From Bryoerythrophyllum caledonicum (Eukaryota > Streptophyta > Bryopsida > Pottiales > Pottiaceae): a stretch of 64,000 nucleotides of DNA. A program made the position numbers and the translations under genes. Shown here in pieces: positions 24,745 to 37,008 of the stretch. The stretch's first letter is position 1, and each line of letters opens with the position of its first letter. The notes beneath the pieces are model-generated. The model ran no database searches, was not told the DNA's origin, and saw only the letters and a list, made by a program, of their open reading frames with translations. The DNA is taken from contig OZ020518.1 of assembly GCA_963971425.1 (NCBI GenBank), positions 7,853,989-7,917,988 on the forward strand, in the 5' to 3' direction.

Positions 24745-24891
24745 CGCCAAACCCTAAACACTCTTCTCTCTCCCTCTCTCACCCTCGCCATCTTCCTCTC
24801 CTCCCCCCAGGGTTTGCACCTCCAATTCCGCACGCGCCGGCCTTTTTCCATCACAATTGAGGGAGGACCTGTTGTGATCATGGAGGCATGA
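24745..24891 (+). promoter_or_regulatory. symplekin 5' leader: telo-box, CT tract and minimal upstream ORFs
   Basis: AAACCCTAAAC at about 24749 is a plant telo-box. It sits at the head of a CTCTCTCCCTCTCTC tract, both common around plant transcription starts. Two tiny upstream reading frames precede the gene: ATG GAG GCA TGA at 24880-24891 and the overlapping ATG AGT GAT TAG at 24888-24899. They end 49 and 41 bases before the ATG at 24940 and could lower its translation. Confidence 0.5.
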
Positions 24892-24939
24892 GTGATTAGG
24901 TGCGTGTCGGAGGCGAGAGGGGAGGACAGAGAGCACGCA

Positions 24940-27900
24940 ATGCAGCAAGGGAGGATGGCGGGGGTGCGGGACCAGGCCGTGGCGCTGCTGAACGAGGTGA
25001 AGCTGACGGGCGAGAGCACGGCGAAAGTGGATTTGTTGAAGACGCTCATGGAGCTCGTCGTGCACCGGGATCCGGCGTCGCTGCTCCCCGAGTTCGTGCC
25101 GTACTTGATGGAGTTGCAGACGGAGCCTGGCAGCCCGGTCCGGAAATATCTTGCCGAGTACGTTGATGCCTTTTTTGCTTTGGTTTTGTAGTCCACAAGT
25201 GCTCGATTGCGTCCGTGTCTAGGATATGTTTCGTCTCTGGAGAGTGTTGCGGTGTGTGACTTTGGCTTTATCCGTCCGCATTTTTAATTGCTATTTCGGA
25301 GGCATTGCGTGTCACTTCCTCGTTTCCTGATACTTACGCTGGACAGTTCTTATTGACACGGATGCAATGAATCCTCCTCTCGTTGTTTTATTTGAAAACA
25401 GAGACGGCGATGTACTGAGTACGGGCATGCTTTTTATTGTTGTGTCGGAAGACCTAGTTCTTCCTTGGCCTGTCATTTTCGTTGTAGCCAATAGTGTGGC
25501 CACGTTTTGTGATGTTGTAGTGTCTGTTTGTGAGAGTGAGCAATTGGTTGTTGATGGACGCTGCACGTTCTCAGCTGCAGTATCTCTGAAGTTTGTTGTA
25601 GTGTTCTCAGCTCCCTTGTTTTGATTTCGGATGGTTTGCGTGCCGCTACGAACTTGATGCCTAGCATTTACCTATGCAACCTTAAGGTCCAAAAATTACG
25701 TCGATTTCGTGAATGACTGAATGTCCGAATTCGAGCTGCTGATTTTTGTTTCAACCTTTTAAACCGCTTTTTCTCTGTAAGCGACCTGGTAGCTTAATCT
25801 GAAGGTGGAGCATATGTATTTGGAGTAAGATTTGGCAAGAATCATTTCCTAGACATGACCAAGCACGACATATAAATCCATCCATCAACAATCACTGTAT
25901 TGCCTTGTTATTGGCTTAGTACGCAGCAATCTCTCTCGAAGATTGCTCATACGTCTGTTCGCTTGCTCTGTTCTTGCAATAATTTCGTAAGAGCTGTGAT
26001 GTGGAATTTATCTAAGTGAAGAAGATGATAGGTAACGCTAACAAAGTCAAGCAGAGATTTTGTTCAACACTTGCATTAAGTCTCATGTAATGTGCAGCGG
26101 GCGTTTGAAGGAGAGGAAAAATCTCCTTTTCGAGGCAAATTGATTTTCCGCTGAGCAAGAGTTATTGTGTGTGCAGGATGATCGAGGGGATCGGTATGCA
26201 ACATGTTGATTTTGTACCAATCATGGTTCCAGTTTTACTTTCTCTCCTACGAGATCAAACTCCAGCAGTTGCTCGGCGTGCTGTCACTAGTGGCAGTAAT
26301 ATCTTCCGAGTTGTTCTTGAACAAGTTGCTTTACAGGTGCACTCTGGTTCCTTGGGTCCATGTTTGTAATTACTCTCCGAACTGAAGGTTGTAGAAGCTT
26401 TCTTTGCTGGTCATTGACTCCCTGACATCTTTTCCAGTTTATCGTAGAGTACGTTAGTTTATCTTCTTTGTTTATCACCCTTCAGTGTCGTTTCGCTGCC
26501 GTTTTTTCTGTAAGCATAAGTTGGACTTCATTTCAATGGATCTGATGTCTGCTATTCCTGCACAGGGTGTCTACAATGGCCAGGTTGAACGGCGCTTATT
26601 GGATTCCTGGAATTGGATGATTTGTTTCAAAGACACTGTTTATTCTCTTGCTTTTCAGGTAACTAGTCATTATGAATCAACGGAGAAGAATATAAGCCTT
26701 CGCACTTGTGCAAGTTTAGCACTAGATTTTGGATCCTGGTTCTACATTATTCTCCGTGGCGACTTCTGAATTGTATCACCTTTTGCGACGTTGTTTCTAA
26801 ATCACTTTCTGGGCCTTCTTTATAGACATTTGAAAGAGATTTCTGAGCTGGATAAAATCTTTCTCAAAATTTCTTCTGTTGTGTTTGCAGCAGCAGGGGA
26901 ATGATGGTGTGCGACTGCTGGCTGTGAAATTTGTAGAGAGCACTATTTTGCTTTTCACACCTGATCCCAATGGTTCATTGCCAAACCAGCAGTCTTCTGA
27001 TGGTCAGCTTCAGCTCTATTCTTGCTCTGGTATCAATGTTAATGAGGTTTTTGAGGTCAATCTGGATCGTTTCATGAGATTTGAGAATATTTGTTCATTG
27101 GTTTTTAATAGAGGAACTGGAAACGCTATTTCATTCTCTAAATTGCTATCAATAAGATCTAGATCACGTCTGAATATGGTATTCTGATTGGCCAGGTTCT
27201 TCAAAGGGATTCAATATGGGATGGGTAGCCGGAGGACACCCAGTCTTAGATGCTAATGCATTGGGACAAGAAGCCAGTAAGAGTCTTGGGCTTCTCTTGA
27301 ACCAGTTACGGGCTCCAGAGGCATCTTCCCTTCCTTGCCTGGTTGCCATTGTAATTATTAACAGGTTATTGCCCTCCTCTTCCTTTTGCCTTAGTAGCTC
27401 CAGTATTCTGGGAACAGTTGTACTTTACCTGCTGGAAGAAATAAAGCTTATTGTAAGACTTATTGTACACCGTGTTTTGATATGTGATGCGAACATATTT
27501 AGTTGTGGCCGCTCTTTGACTACGAACATAACTAGAAATATGCTTAAGAAACAGTAGTAACATCTGCAAGCTTAATTTTGACTGACCACCGTAAGGAAGT
27601 AAGTCATGGTTCTCCTGGTGGACCCCGGAGTCATGTCCTACTCTTAAATGCCATCGTAGAGAGTATATGTATAACCACACCATAACTAATGTCATCGTCT
27701 GTTAGCGGGTGCCACGATCCCATCTCATCTTAGCAATCGATGATACAATCTGGCAAAAATGGATACAGCTAATAGTGACTAGTGTGGATACAGGGTGAGA
27801 GTGTAGAGTTTGCTTCTGATTACACAGTTTCTAATCTGAAGATAGTTTCGTGTGTTATGTTGCATCATCTGATGCAATCATACACTTATAGATGTCCTGT

Positions 27901-30900
27901 CTAGATAGGCTTGTTGAGGGAAATTCGGTCCTTATGGCGATATTGCCGACTGATAATACAAGCCTTCCGTTTCTTTTTCAAATTTTTGCCCCATTTCCCA
28001 GGTTTCATTAGATGTGGTCAGATAGCTGTAGCTTTAGGTTAACCTTTTTTCCGATATGCTTTCAGAGATTCAACGTTCATACCAGTTAGATCTGGACAAC
28101 TTTGCCTTAGGTTTATTGTTCATACTCATATGGTTCCTTCATCTGTCAGGAATTTGGGCACATGACAGGGATACTATCTCTACTCCCTCCGCCTGTGACA
28201 TGGCTCAATGTCCATGTTACACATCTCCTTTCGTTTTGTCCAAATCGCCAATGATTATTTTAATTTTTACTTATTTAGATCCATCACGAGGCCTGAAACG
28301 GAGTGGAAGTTAGTCTTCTTATCTGAAGTCTAATGAGAGTATCCCTTGCCTGTTTAATATTACCACCACTGCTAGCATTTCTGTTCGACAAGAACTCTTT
28401 TTTAGGAAGCGATAAATCTTAGATTTTTAAGGGTCCTTAAGATAGATACAGAGCATCTGATTGTATTGCTTTCTCTTGAGGGTCTATTTTTTTTTAAGAG
28501 TTTGGATTTTCGTCTTAGAGCGTTCATGTTTCTTAGGTGTGGTTGTGATGCAGTTTGGCAGGTGTTGCAAAGAGAAGGCCGTCCATGTTTGGGAGGATTC
28601 TTCCTGTCTTGTTAGCTCTAGCGCCAAATTGCGAGCCCATTCAGGGCAGTCAAATTGCAAGTGTTGTTCACGAATTGAAAAGCGCGTTTCTTAGTTTGCT
28701 GAAATCAAGTCAGCCTGGTGCTTTGCCGGTGCGTTACTAAAATCTCTTTTTTCACCTCTTAAATTTACAGTTATGAGTAAATCTCGGTGGTGACTGAATG
28801 GTTGGACGCTAATGAGTTACAGGTTTCAGCATTGGAATCCGAAATTAGATCTTTCATTTATGTTTAGCACATCTGATTTTGTTATCACTGAGACTAAATA
28901 CAAAAGTCAGCACCCGACAAGATTGGCATGAGGTCATTCAACGTCATTTCTGCTGTTTCAGTGTCGCCTTTTTTACTGATTTTATATGCACGTGCAAATT
29001 CTGGGACTGGTGACTAATTTGACTGGGAAATTTTTCTACAGTGGCGAGATCGGTTAGTTGGAGCTTTGAGGTCCATGAATATGGGGGATTCAGCTGATCA
29101 GACCATTAGACAGCTTGACAGAGCTACGCGAGCCGCTGAACGCAATCGTGCAGCAAAGGACATTAGGGCTTCTACGAAGGTTGGCAATACTAACCACCGA
29201 TGGAGCTTTCTTGTTGTAACGTGATAGGTTAAATATGTCATTTTTTTGTGTTGGCCCATTGCTTCTGCTTCAGGCGCAAATGTGTTTTTTTCGTGCCACT
29301 TCATTTTTACAGGAAGGAGCTATGACGCAAGTATCAACAGCTCAAGTTTCTACAATTCAGATTACCACATCAGTGCCAGTGGACCTATCCCTTCGCAAGA
29401 GACCTTTGGCCCAAGAAAACGGAAGCCAACAATCGACTGACTTCGATGAAGTTTCCGGTAAAAGGTCGCGACATGATGCACTCCCCAACACAGCTCAGAT
29501 GGAAGCGGCCCCTGCTATTCCGAACGGAACTGGAAATGTCATGGCGAATCCTGCCGTTTTTGGAGACCACAGCATAGCTCCCCTCATATCAGCAATTGCA
29601 ACTCTACTAGCGCAAGGAGAAAGAGGAGCTAATTCTGTTCAGATATTGATAGATACGCTGACACCTGATATCTTAGCTGAAATTGTGATTGCCAACATGG
29701 TGCATCTTCCAAGTAATCCATTCTATCCGAGTGTGATCCCTGCTACAAACTGGGGGCAGGGCAATCTTCACCCAGGTCCTGCAGAAATGGCCGTGAATCC
29801 TCCGACCGCTACTCCAATGGAGAGTGCATATCCATATGCTGTGGACCCTTCAAGGGATTTGAGTAAGGTGTGTTCATCCATTCTTTGGTCTGCGACACTC
29901 GACACTATAATCAAGGTCTCTGCGGTAATTTGTTTTTAGACGATCCCTTGCGAGTTTAAGCTTTAAAAACCATCTCAATTGAATCATGTGCATGGTCCTG
30001 TTCTTTTTTAGATCTAAATCCACTTTTTGAGTAAGTATGTATCGAGGAGTTCATTCTGTAAATTTGTTACACCATGCTTTAATGACAAGGATATACATCT
30101 CCTTTTAGGTGTGCATCAATTGCAAGTATTGTGCAGAAGGTTTAGTATGGATTGTGCTTGCGAGACACTTACGGTGTGGATTATTTGTTTAGGATCCTCG
30201 GCGAATGGATCCTCGACATTCCGAGGGTGTACCTGCTCTGTTGACACCGAAGTTAGAAGTGGATACAAACGGAGTTCCTGCGGCTGGTCTAAGTGGTGCA
30301 ACTGCACAGGCGGGAGCAGCATTGAGCATAGAAACCACTTCAAATGCACCGACGAATATGAGAGATCCTCGAGCTACTTTTCATTTGCAGGCACATACTA
30401 GACAGGGTGGTCCATCTCCTATCCAAGTAAAGCAGGAGCCACTTGAAGCAGAACATTTAGGCAATTCCGATCCTGCACTTCCTTTGTCGCCACCTCCACA
30501 ATCTGGAATAGCTCCTGCTCAAGGTTTGCCTACTTCTGTATTACCCAAGTTATTTGATCCTTTCACATTTGTCTGTTCTGGATGGACTGTGTCGACATGG
30601 CCTAACCATCCCAATGAGCTGTACTCTTGTGAGCCTCTTAATGGGTGTTGGGTTCTTTTCAACTGTATTTTGCATTTGTATTGCTTTATACATTTAATCT
30701 GTCATTAGGTCATAAACTGAACCTTTTCTTCTGTCGCAGTGCCTTCAACTGCAATCACCCTGCTTCCTCTTACCGGAGAACAAGCAGCAGCGCTAAGCAC
30801 AGCTTCTTTGGTGCGGATATTGGAGAATCACAAGACTATAGCTGCAGCTGGTGGCACAGATCTCAGAATTGCCCTATTGGCTCGGTTGGTTGCTCAGGTA

Positions 30901-33900
30901 ATACCGTGTCAATGTCCCCTTGCTCCCAGATTTGTGCGTGTTAATTTTTTCTTGGTATTTATGGCTTATTGATGGCTCTTCTGTCAGTAGATATTTCTAT
31001 GACTTCATCATGAAACAATGCCCGAGTAATTGTATTCCGTGCAGTTGTTCTACTTAGTGGACCCGAGTTTGTGCATTTACTATGTGCTTCAATCTGATGT
31101 CATTGATGCTATGCAGTCATACGAAGATACGGAAGCGTTGAAGGTTGTACAAAAGCATGTTCTTGCCGACTATCAAGCTCACAAGGTGCGAAGACCTCTC
31201 ATGAGGAAGATATACTCTTATTATTCAATAGTGACGAAGGAAGCCTCTTATGTAGAGATTGAATGTAACATGAGAGGGCGTGCATGTCAGTCCAGGCAGA
31301 TTCTTGGTAGTTTTCTTGTCATGATGTAAAAACAGTTTTTTTATGGATTGACACTGATATACTTACTGAACCTCACATTGTTTGGATTATGTGCAATTCC
31401 CTCTATCCTGAAATCAAATAGAATGGAATTCACATGCTTCACAGGGCTTTATAGAAGACACTAATTATGGACATGAGATCTGCTACAAATGACACAGATT
31501 TTCTTGGTTGGCACAGGGTCACGAGTTGGGACTTCACGTTCTGTATCAACTTTTTGCGGATCATGCGTGCACTGATGTGGACCAGCCAACGTCTACCTCA
31601 GCTGCCTATGACCAGTTTTTACTCTCGCTGGTGTGTTAACGTAACCCATAATTTTCCGACGTCCAAGGGCTATGATAACTTCTTCTATCTTTGTATGACT
31701 AATAGTTTTTAATTCGAATTCACTGAGATTGATTCTTTATGTCAACAGGCACAAGGTTTGCGAGACAAAATTTCAGCCGGTGACAAATCCCTGAGCCGGC
31801 TTTTGGGTGAAGCTCCTGTGGTTCCAATGACCACACTCAAGCTGGTGGAAGAGCTTTGTAATCCACCAACCGGAGCAGACTCATCAAAGAGTGAGCATGT
31901 TACAGCAGGTCTGACGGCCCTGTGGAGCCTGATCTTGCAACGACCACCCACTCGAGACACGTGCCTGAAAATGGCTCTTAAGGTTCAGCCTGCTCACCTT
32001 TCAAGTAGTTTTCTGGATTTTCACTCTTTTGAATCCTGAAATTTGTCTTACTCATTTTTGTGTCTGCAGTGTACAGTTCACGAGTCGGATGACACACGAG
32101 CGAAAGCAATTCGACTGGTATGTTTAATATATCTAATATAATTTCCACTTTATTATGATTTCAAGGTCCAGATGCATTACACCGTTATTTTATTTGTAGA
32201 ATCTGTGGCTTGTAAGTTTTTCAGTCCGTACACTCTGCCGTTTGTTATGTTAACAACCTTTGACTCATATAGGTGGCCAATAAGCTGTATCCGCTCAGTT
32301 TTGTGGCACAAAGCATTGAAGATTTTGCAACCGCGAGCCTGCTTTCGGTGGTTAATTATCATTTACGGGACGCTGCTGAGAAGGAAACTGTAGTAGAGGA
32401 AGATAATAGTGTAAAAACCGATTTGACAAATGGGGATCAACAGACAAGTAATGGCGCAGCTTCTATGGATGTAACCGGGGATGAAGAATCACACCAGCCC
32501 ACTACAACTGCTAGAACTAGTGAAGTTTCATTAAGTGAAGCTCAACGGTGTATGTCCCTCTTTTTCGCCCTGTGTACCAAGGTGGGTGTTGTCCTTTTCC
32601 CTAATTGCTGTATCCTATTTACTTTTAGTTTTAGACGTCATGTTTCCAACATATTAGTGAGGTTGAAGTCGACTGAATACTTGAAATAAGTGTATGTTGC
32701 GTAAAGCTCTTGTATATATCTCTGACCTTTAATTCAATATTATGGTTGTTCACCGGTGGTCTTTGATTGGCCGCAAGCAGAAACATGCATTGTTGCGTCA
32801 GCTATTTCAGGTCTACGGCAGATCCCCGAAAGCGGTAAAGCAGGTGCGTATTGTAATGCATTTTCTGTTACCGTCTCAGTGCATTATTTTTTATATCTGA
32901 CTCTTGATTATGTGTGGTTTCCTGCCCTCACTTTCTACTCTTGTATGATTGTCATCGTGAGTAACATATAAGAATGAACAACGATATTGACGTCAATTTA
33001 TTACAGGCTGTTCACAGACACATTCCGATATTATTTCGGACTATTGGATCCTCATCTCATGAGCTTCTACAACTCATTGCCGATCCTCCAACTGGTAGCG
33101 ATCATCTTCTGTTGCAGGTTCGAATGCACATCCTGGACCGAGTGAAGAAGATATTTACGCTTGAATACCTGAGAAAGTGGATTTGGCATATTAGTGTCTA
33201 AAATGAGAACATTTTCTGTATGAATTGGCTGAGTTCCAATCTACTTATGCTGAGTTCTCAGTAGAGCTTTGCCATGCCTCTAGAGAACAGATTTTTGAGA
33301 TGCCGTTAGATTTCTGTGTATGTTAGCCTTTTACTTCGTAAAGCCAACCCTAGGCACTGTAGCACAGTAATTTTTAGGAGTTGTTGTTCAATGTTGGTTT
33401 TACGGCAGGTGCTAACTTCGCTCTCTTGTTGATACTAGTTTCAGGTTACCTGTCCTTGATGTGCATCTCACTCCATAATGTGTCTCTCTGACAGGTTTTG
33501 CATAGTTTGACAGATGGCACTGAACCATCCAAGGAACTGATTTCCACTGTGAAGACGCTTTATGATGTCAAGTCTCAGGTATATTATGTCCATTAACTTC
33601 GGCAATTTTGATGATGTTGATGATGACAATTGTACTGTCTAGGATTCTGAGCTTTGTTGGTATATGAAGAGAAGAAGACAATCATCTAATGGAGCAGCTT
33701 ACCAGGCTCGGTCTAACTTGGGTTTATTTTATGTATTGAAACAGGATGCAACCTACCTCATACCCGTGCTTTCGTCGTTGTCCAAGGATGAGGTCTTATT
33801 TCTGCTAGAGTTCAATTTATTCATTTATTTTTATCAATCTCGTACCTTTCACATTTGGTTGCATTCCCTCGAACTGGAATATTTATACCCTCGTACTATT

Positions 33901-35870
33901 TTACCAATGGCAGGTTACGCCAATATTTCCTCGCTTGGTGGACTTGAGCAGTGATAAATTCCAGGCTGCCCTTGCCCGCATTTTACAGGTAACATCCTCA
34001 ATTCGATTTCTTTGCTCAAATATGCATATAGCGCACTTTTATTGTGAAATGAATTAGTTTCCTTTTCTTCAGCTCCTTTCAAGTCACATACTGAAGTGAT
34101 ATGGCTGCTTCGAATCTGCAGGGCTCTGCACATACTGGTCCAGCTCTTACTCCTGCCGAGGTTTTGATTGCTCTGCACGGTATTGATCCACAGAAAGACG
34201 CTGTTCCTTTGAAGAAGGTATGTTGAGCAGGAATCATCCTCTTTTGGTACAGCGTTGATCTAGGGATTGCCTAATGATCCAGAATTTGGCATGTACTTGT
34301 AAGGTGCTTTTGCAGTTGAAGTTGATTCTGCGTTAGAAACTGATGTTAAAGCATTCGTTACTGTGGACTATGTTACAGGTTATGGATGCTTGTTCTGCTT
34401 GCCTTCAACAACGGACCGTTTTCACCCAGCAAGTTCTCGCGAAGGTTTTGAATCAGCTGGTAATGTATTTCATTGTATCATGAAGTACCAGTCGGTGTAG
34501 TTGTAGATACGAAGTTATCTATTTAACGCAATTCTTCTACATGCTAAATGATATTCTACATTTTTATGTGTATGATGTTCTTCTACTCCTGTTCTTGAAT
34601 GACTTATTGGTTTTGAAGCGATGATTCTTAAATTTTTGACAATATGTGGGAGTGGCGTACAGGTTGAACAAACACCATTGCCGTTGCTATTTATGCGAAC
34701 GGTTATTCAAGCTGTGAATTCCTTTCCGTCATTGGTTTCTATCTAAACCCGCCTTTATGCATATTCCCATTTTTTCTTTATCTTGTCGTTTACTTCCCTG
34801 TGAAAAGATAACTGAAAAATGTAGCCAGTAGTATATAATGTTCAGGCTTTCGATTTATAATCAGCTTTACAGCTTTAGCACATCGGTTAAACTGAAAAAT
34901 GTAGCCAGTAGTATATAATGTTCAGGCTTTCGATTTATAATCAGCTTTACAGCTTTAGCACATCGGTTAATTCTCTTGATATTGGGCATTAATCTCCTCC
35001 ACAGGCTCTAATAGAGAGTATATAGAGTCGGAGAAATTTTCTTTCTTATGTAACCAAGAGTTAATGTGCTGACACAGGAAAGCTTTGTGATGGAGATATT
35101 GTCTCGGTTGGTTAGTAAGCAGGTAATTTTTGCTCATCTCCACAGTCGCTTCTGAAATTAAACTCTAATGCTTAATTCATACTTGGCTCTTCAACCAGTT
35201 CATACTTACTATTGTCCTGTGCAGATTTGGAAGTTACCAAAGCTCTGGATGGGTTTCCTGAAATGCGCACATCAAACGATGCCAAAATCTTTTCATGTCC
35301 TACTTCAGGTTCTGTTTTGCTCACCTTATGTAGCAAAGTTATCTCAAGGGTATGTAGTTAGAATTGTTTCAAGGTGTTGAAATTTTGAGCTTGTAACGTT
35401 GGAGTAGTTTATAGATTTTTTTGAATGTCTATCTTTCAGTTCAATATCTGAGTATAAATTGACTGGGGACTTTTTCAGTTACCTACTGCTCAGTTGGAAG
35501 ATGCACTGAAGGGTTTTCCTAGCTTGAAAGAGCCGCTTGCCGCTCATGCTGATCAACCTACTGTCCGACCAACAGTCCCAAGGTAAGGAACTCCTCGTCA
35601 TATCATGAGAGTTATTTGTGAAGTTCCTCAAAGTGAAGTCCGAATAAGGTACCCTTTCTTTTTCCATTAAAATCACCTCTAAATAGTTCTCAGTTTATCT
35701 AGAATTAGCTCAAAGGAGAGAAAGACGGCTAATACTCATGGTTGACAAATTGCAGGTCATCTCTGGTGCTCTTAGGTCTGAGTCAGGACACGCCTGCAGT
35801 TGTAGAGGCTGCTGCTGCTGTTGCTGCTCCCGTTGCAGCCCCAGAACCGAGCACGGAGACCTCAAAATAG
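24940..35870 (+). CDS. symplekin (plant ESP4/PTA1-type), cleavage and polyadenylation scaffold
   Basis: Nuclear scaffold of the pre-mRNA 3'-end processing complex. I could place 27 exons with GT-AG introns in one open frame of 1286 codons: 24940-25157, 26177-26336, 26566-26658, 26891-27002, 27196-27364, 28554-28728, 29042-29179, 29313-29867, 30193-30523, 30740-30897, 31117-31185, 31517-31630, 31749-31982, 32070-32117, 32273-32581, 32781-32843, 33007-33117, 33495-33578, 33745-33792, 33914-33988, 34122-34217, 34379-34459, 34663-34734, 35078-35122, 35225-35308, 35479-35582, 35756-35870. The N-terminal helical repeats include [20 protein letters not shown] and [10 protein letters not shown]...[10 protein letters not shown]. 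The symplekin C-domain includes [34 protein letters not shown] and [24 protein letters not shown]. Ala-rich tail. ATG 24940 or 24955 are both possible starts. Length is normal and no defect is seen. Exon 16 has a weak pyrimidine tract. Confidence 0.95.
34811..34970 (+). repeat. perfect 80-bp tandem duplication in symplekin intron 23
   Basis: Two 80-base units (34811-34890 and 34891-34970) are identical as far as I can read, starting 'actgaaaaatgtagccagta' and ending 'catcggttaa'. They lie between the exons ending at 34734 and starting at 35078, so the protein is unaffected. Identity suggests a recent duplication or an assembly artefact. Confidence 0.9.
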
Positions 35871-37008
35871 TGAGTTCCCTGTCATTGTCTAGATTAGACT
35901 TTATTGAACTGATCAGTTTGCATTTGATCATAGCAAAAGTCGGAAGCTGAAATAGCTATGAAATAGCTCCCAGCCAGAGTTTGTGCAGTGGGTGTAGCGC
36001 ACAATCCACTTGCGGCTAGAGGAATTATGGCTTGTGCATTTAATGTGCATTTGATGGACAAATTAGATAGTTTGCTTTGTATAATGTTGTGAGCACTCCT
36101 ATGCGAAACATTAAACCCTTTCAGAAATTTTTTCGATCTTTTCAGAAATTGTTGTTGTCGCATCCATGTAGTACTTATGTATTTATGAATCGTTCTCTTG
36201 GGTGTGTCAAGAACTGCTTGTAAAATTTGATGAAGTTATGGTTTTGGGCATGCCTCCAATTAGGGTTTCATAAATTAGGAAAAAGAATGTATCCGTCTTC
36301 ACTTGATACTCAGACGTTCATTTTTTTACGTTACATGGTCGCAAAGTGACAAAATCTGGAGTTTTTCAGTGATGCTGTTGCAAAATGTATTGAATAAATT
36401 TTATCGAAAGTTAGATGTTAGCACTGAAAGAACAATATATTCGACGATGGGATTGTGTCAAGTCCATTTTCCATCCACGAAGCATGTTGTGTAAGACGAG
36501 CAACTGTCCATTCCCTCTTCCAGATTGAACATCACATGATAATTTGATACATTCTGGTACACATCATTTCACAAGATGCACGATGGCTATACTAGATATT
36601 CCGTATTTCATTTTCTAAATTACAACAGCAGAACAGTCAGAGCTGTTCAAGTTTGGTATTAGCACTGGTTTCGTTACCAATAAAAATTACATGACTTTGA
36701 GGCCCCACTTGGTAAAAGTCCTACCATCAGCTACCCACACTCCTAAATGCAAAACTCCAAAGCCTTCTCAATGCACATGACATGACATTTTGACCTAGTC
36801 ATCCAACGCATCCAAACCCAATAAAATCACTAACTCATCGGCAAAGCCCGGGAATCGTCAACCAAGTCTAGAAATCATCAGAGAGGTGCAAGAATAGTCC
36901 AGGGATCGTCAGCAAAGTTTGGGGTTCATCAGCAAAGTCCAGGAATCGCTGGCACACTAAGCTAAGGATGCTGAAGATCTCAGATAGTTCACAAGATTGG
37001 AAGGAGCC
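35871..37008. other. convergent 3' region between symplekin and the LRR kinase
   Basis: Holds the 3' ends of two convergent genes. At about 36840-36955 a degenerate repeat 'gggaatcgtcagcaaagtcc' recurs five times ('aagcccgggaatcgtca', 'agggatcgtcagcaaagtt', 'ttcatcagcaaagtccagg' and similar). No further gene is seen. Confidence 0.45.

Noticed and set aside
24892-24939. Extension of symplekin upstream to 24892
   Set aside because: The codon there is GTG. The first ATG in frame is 24940, and a nearer one at 24955 gives the conserved MAGVRDQ start.
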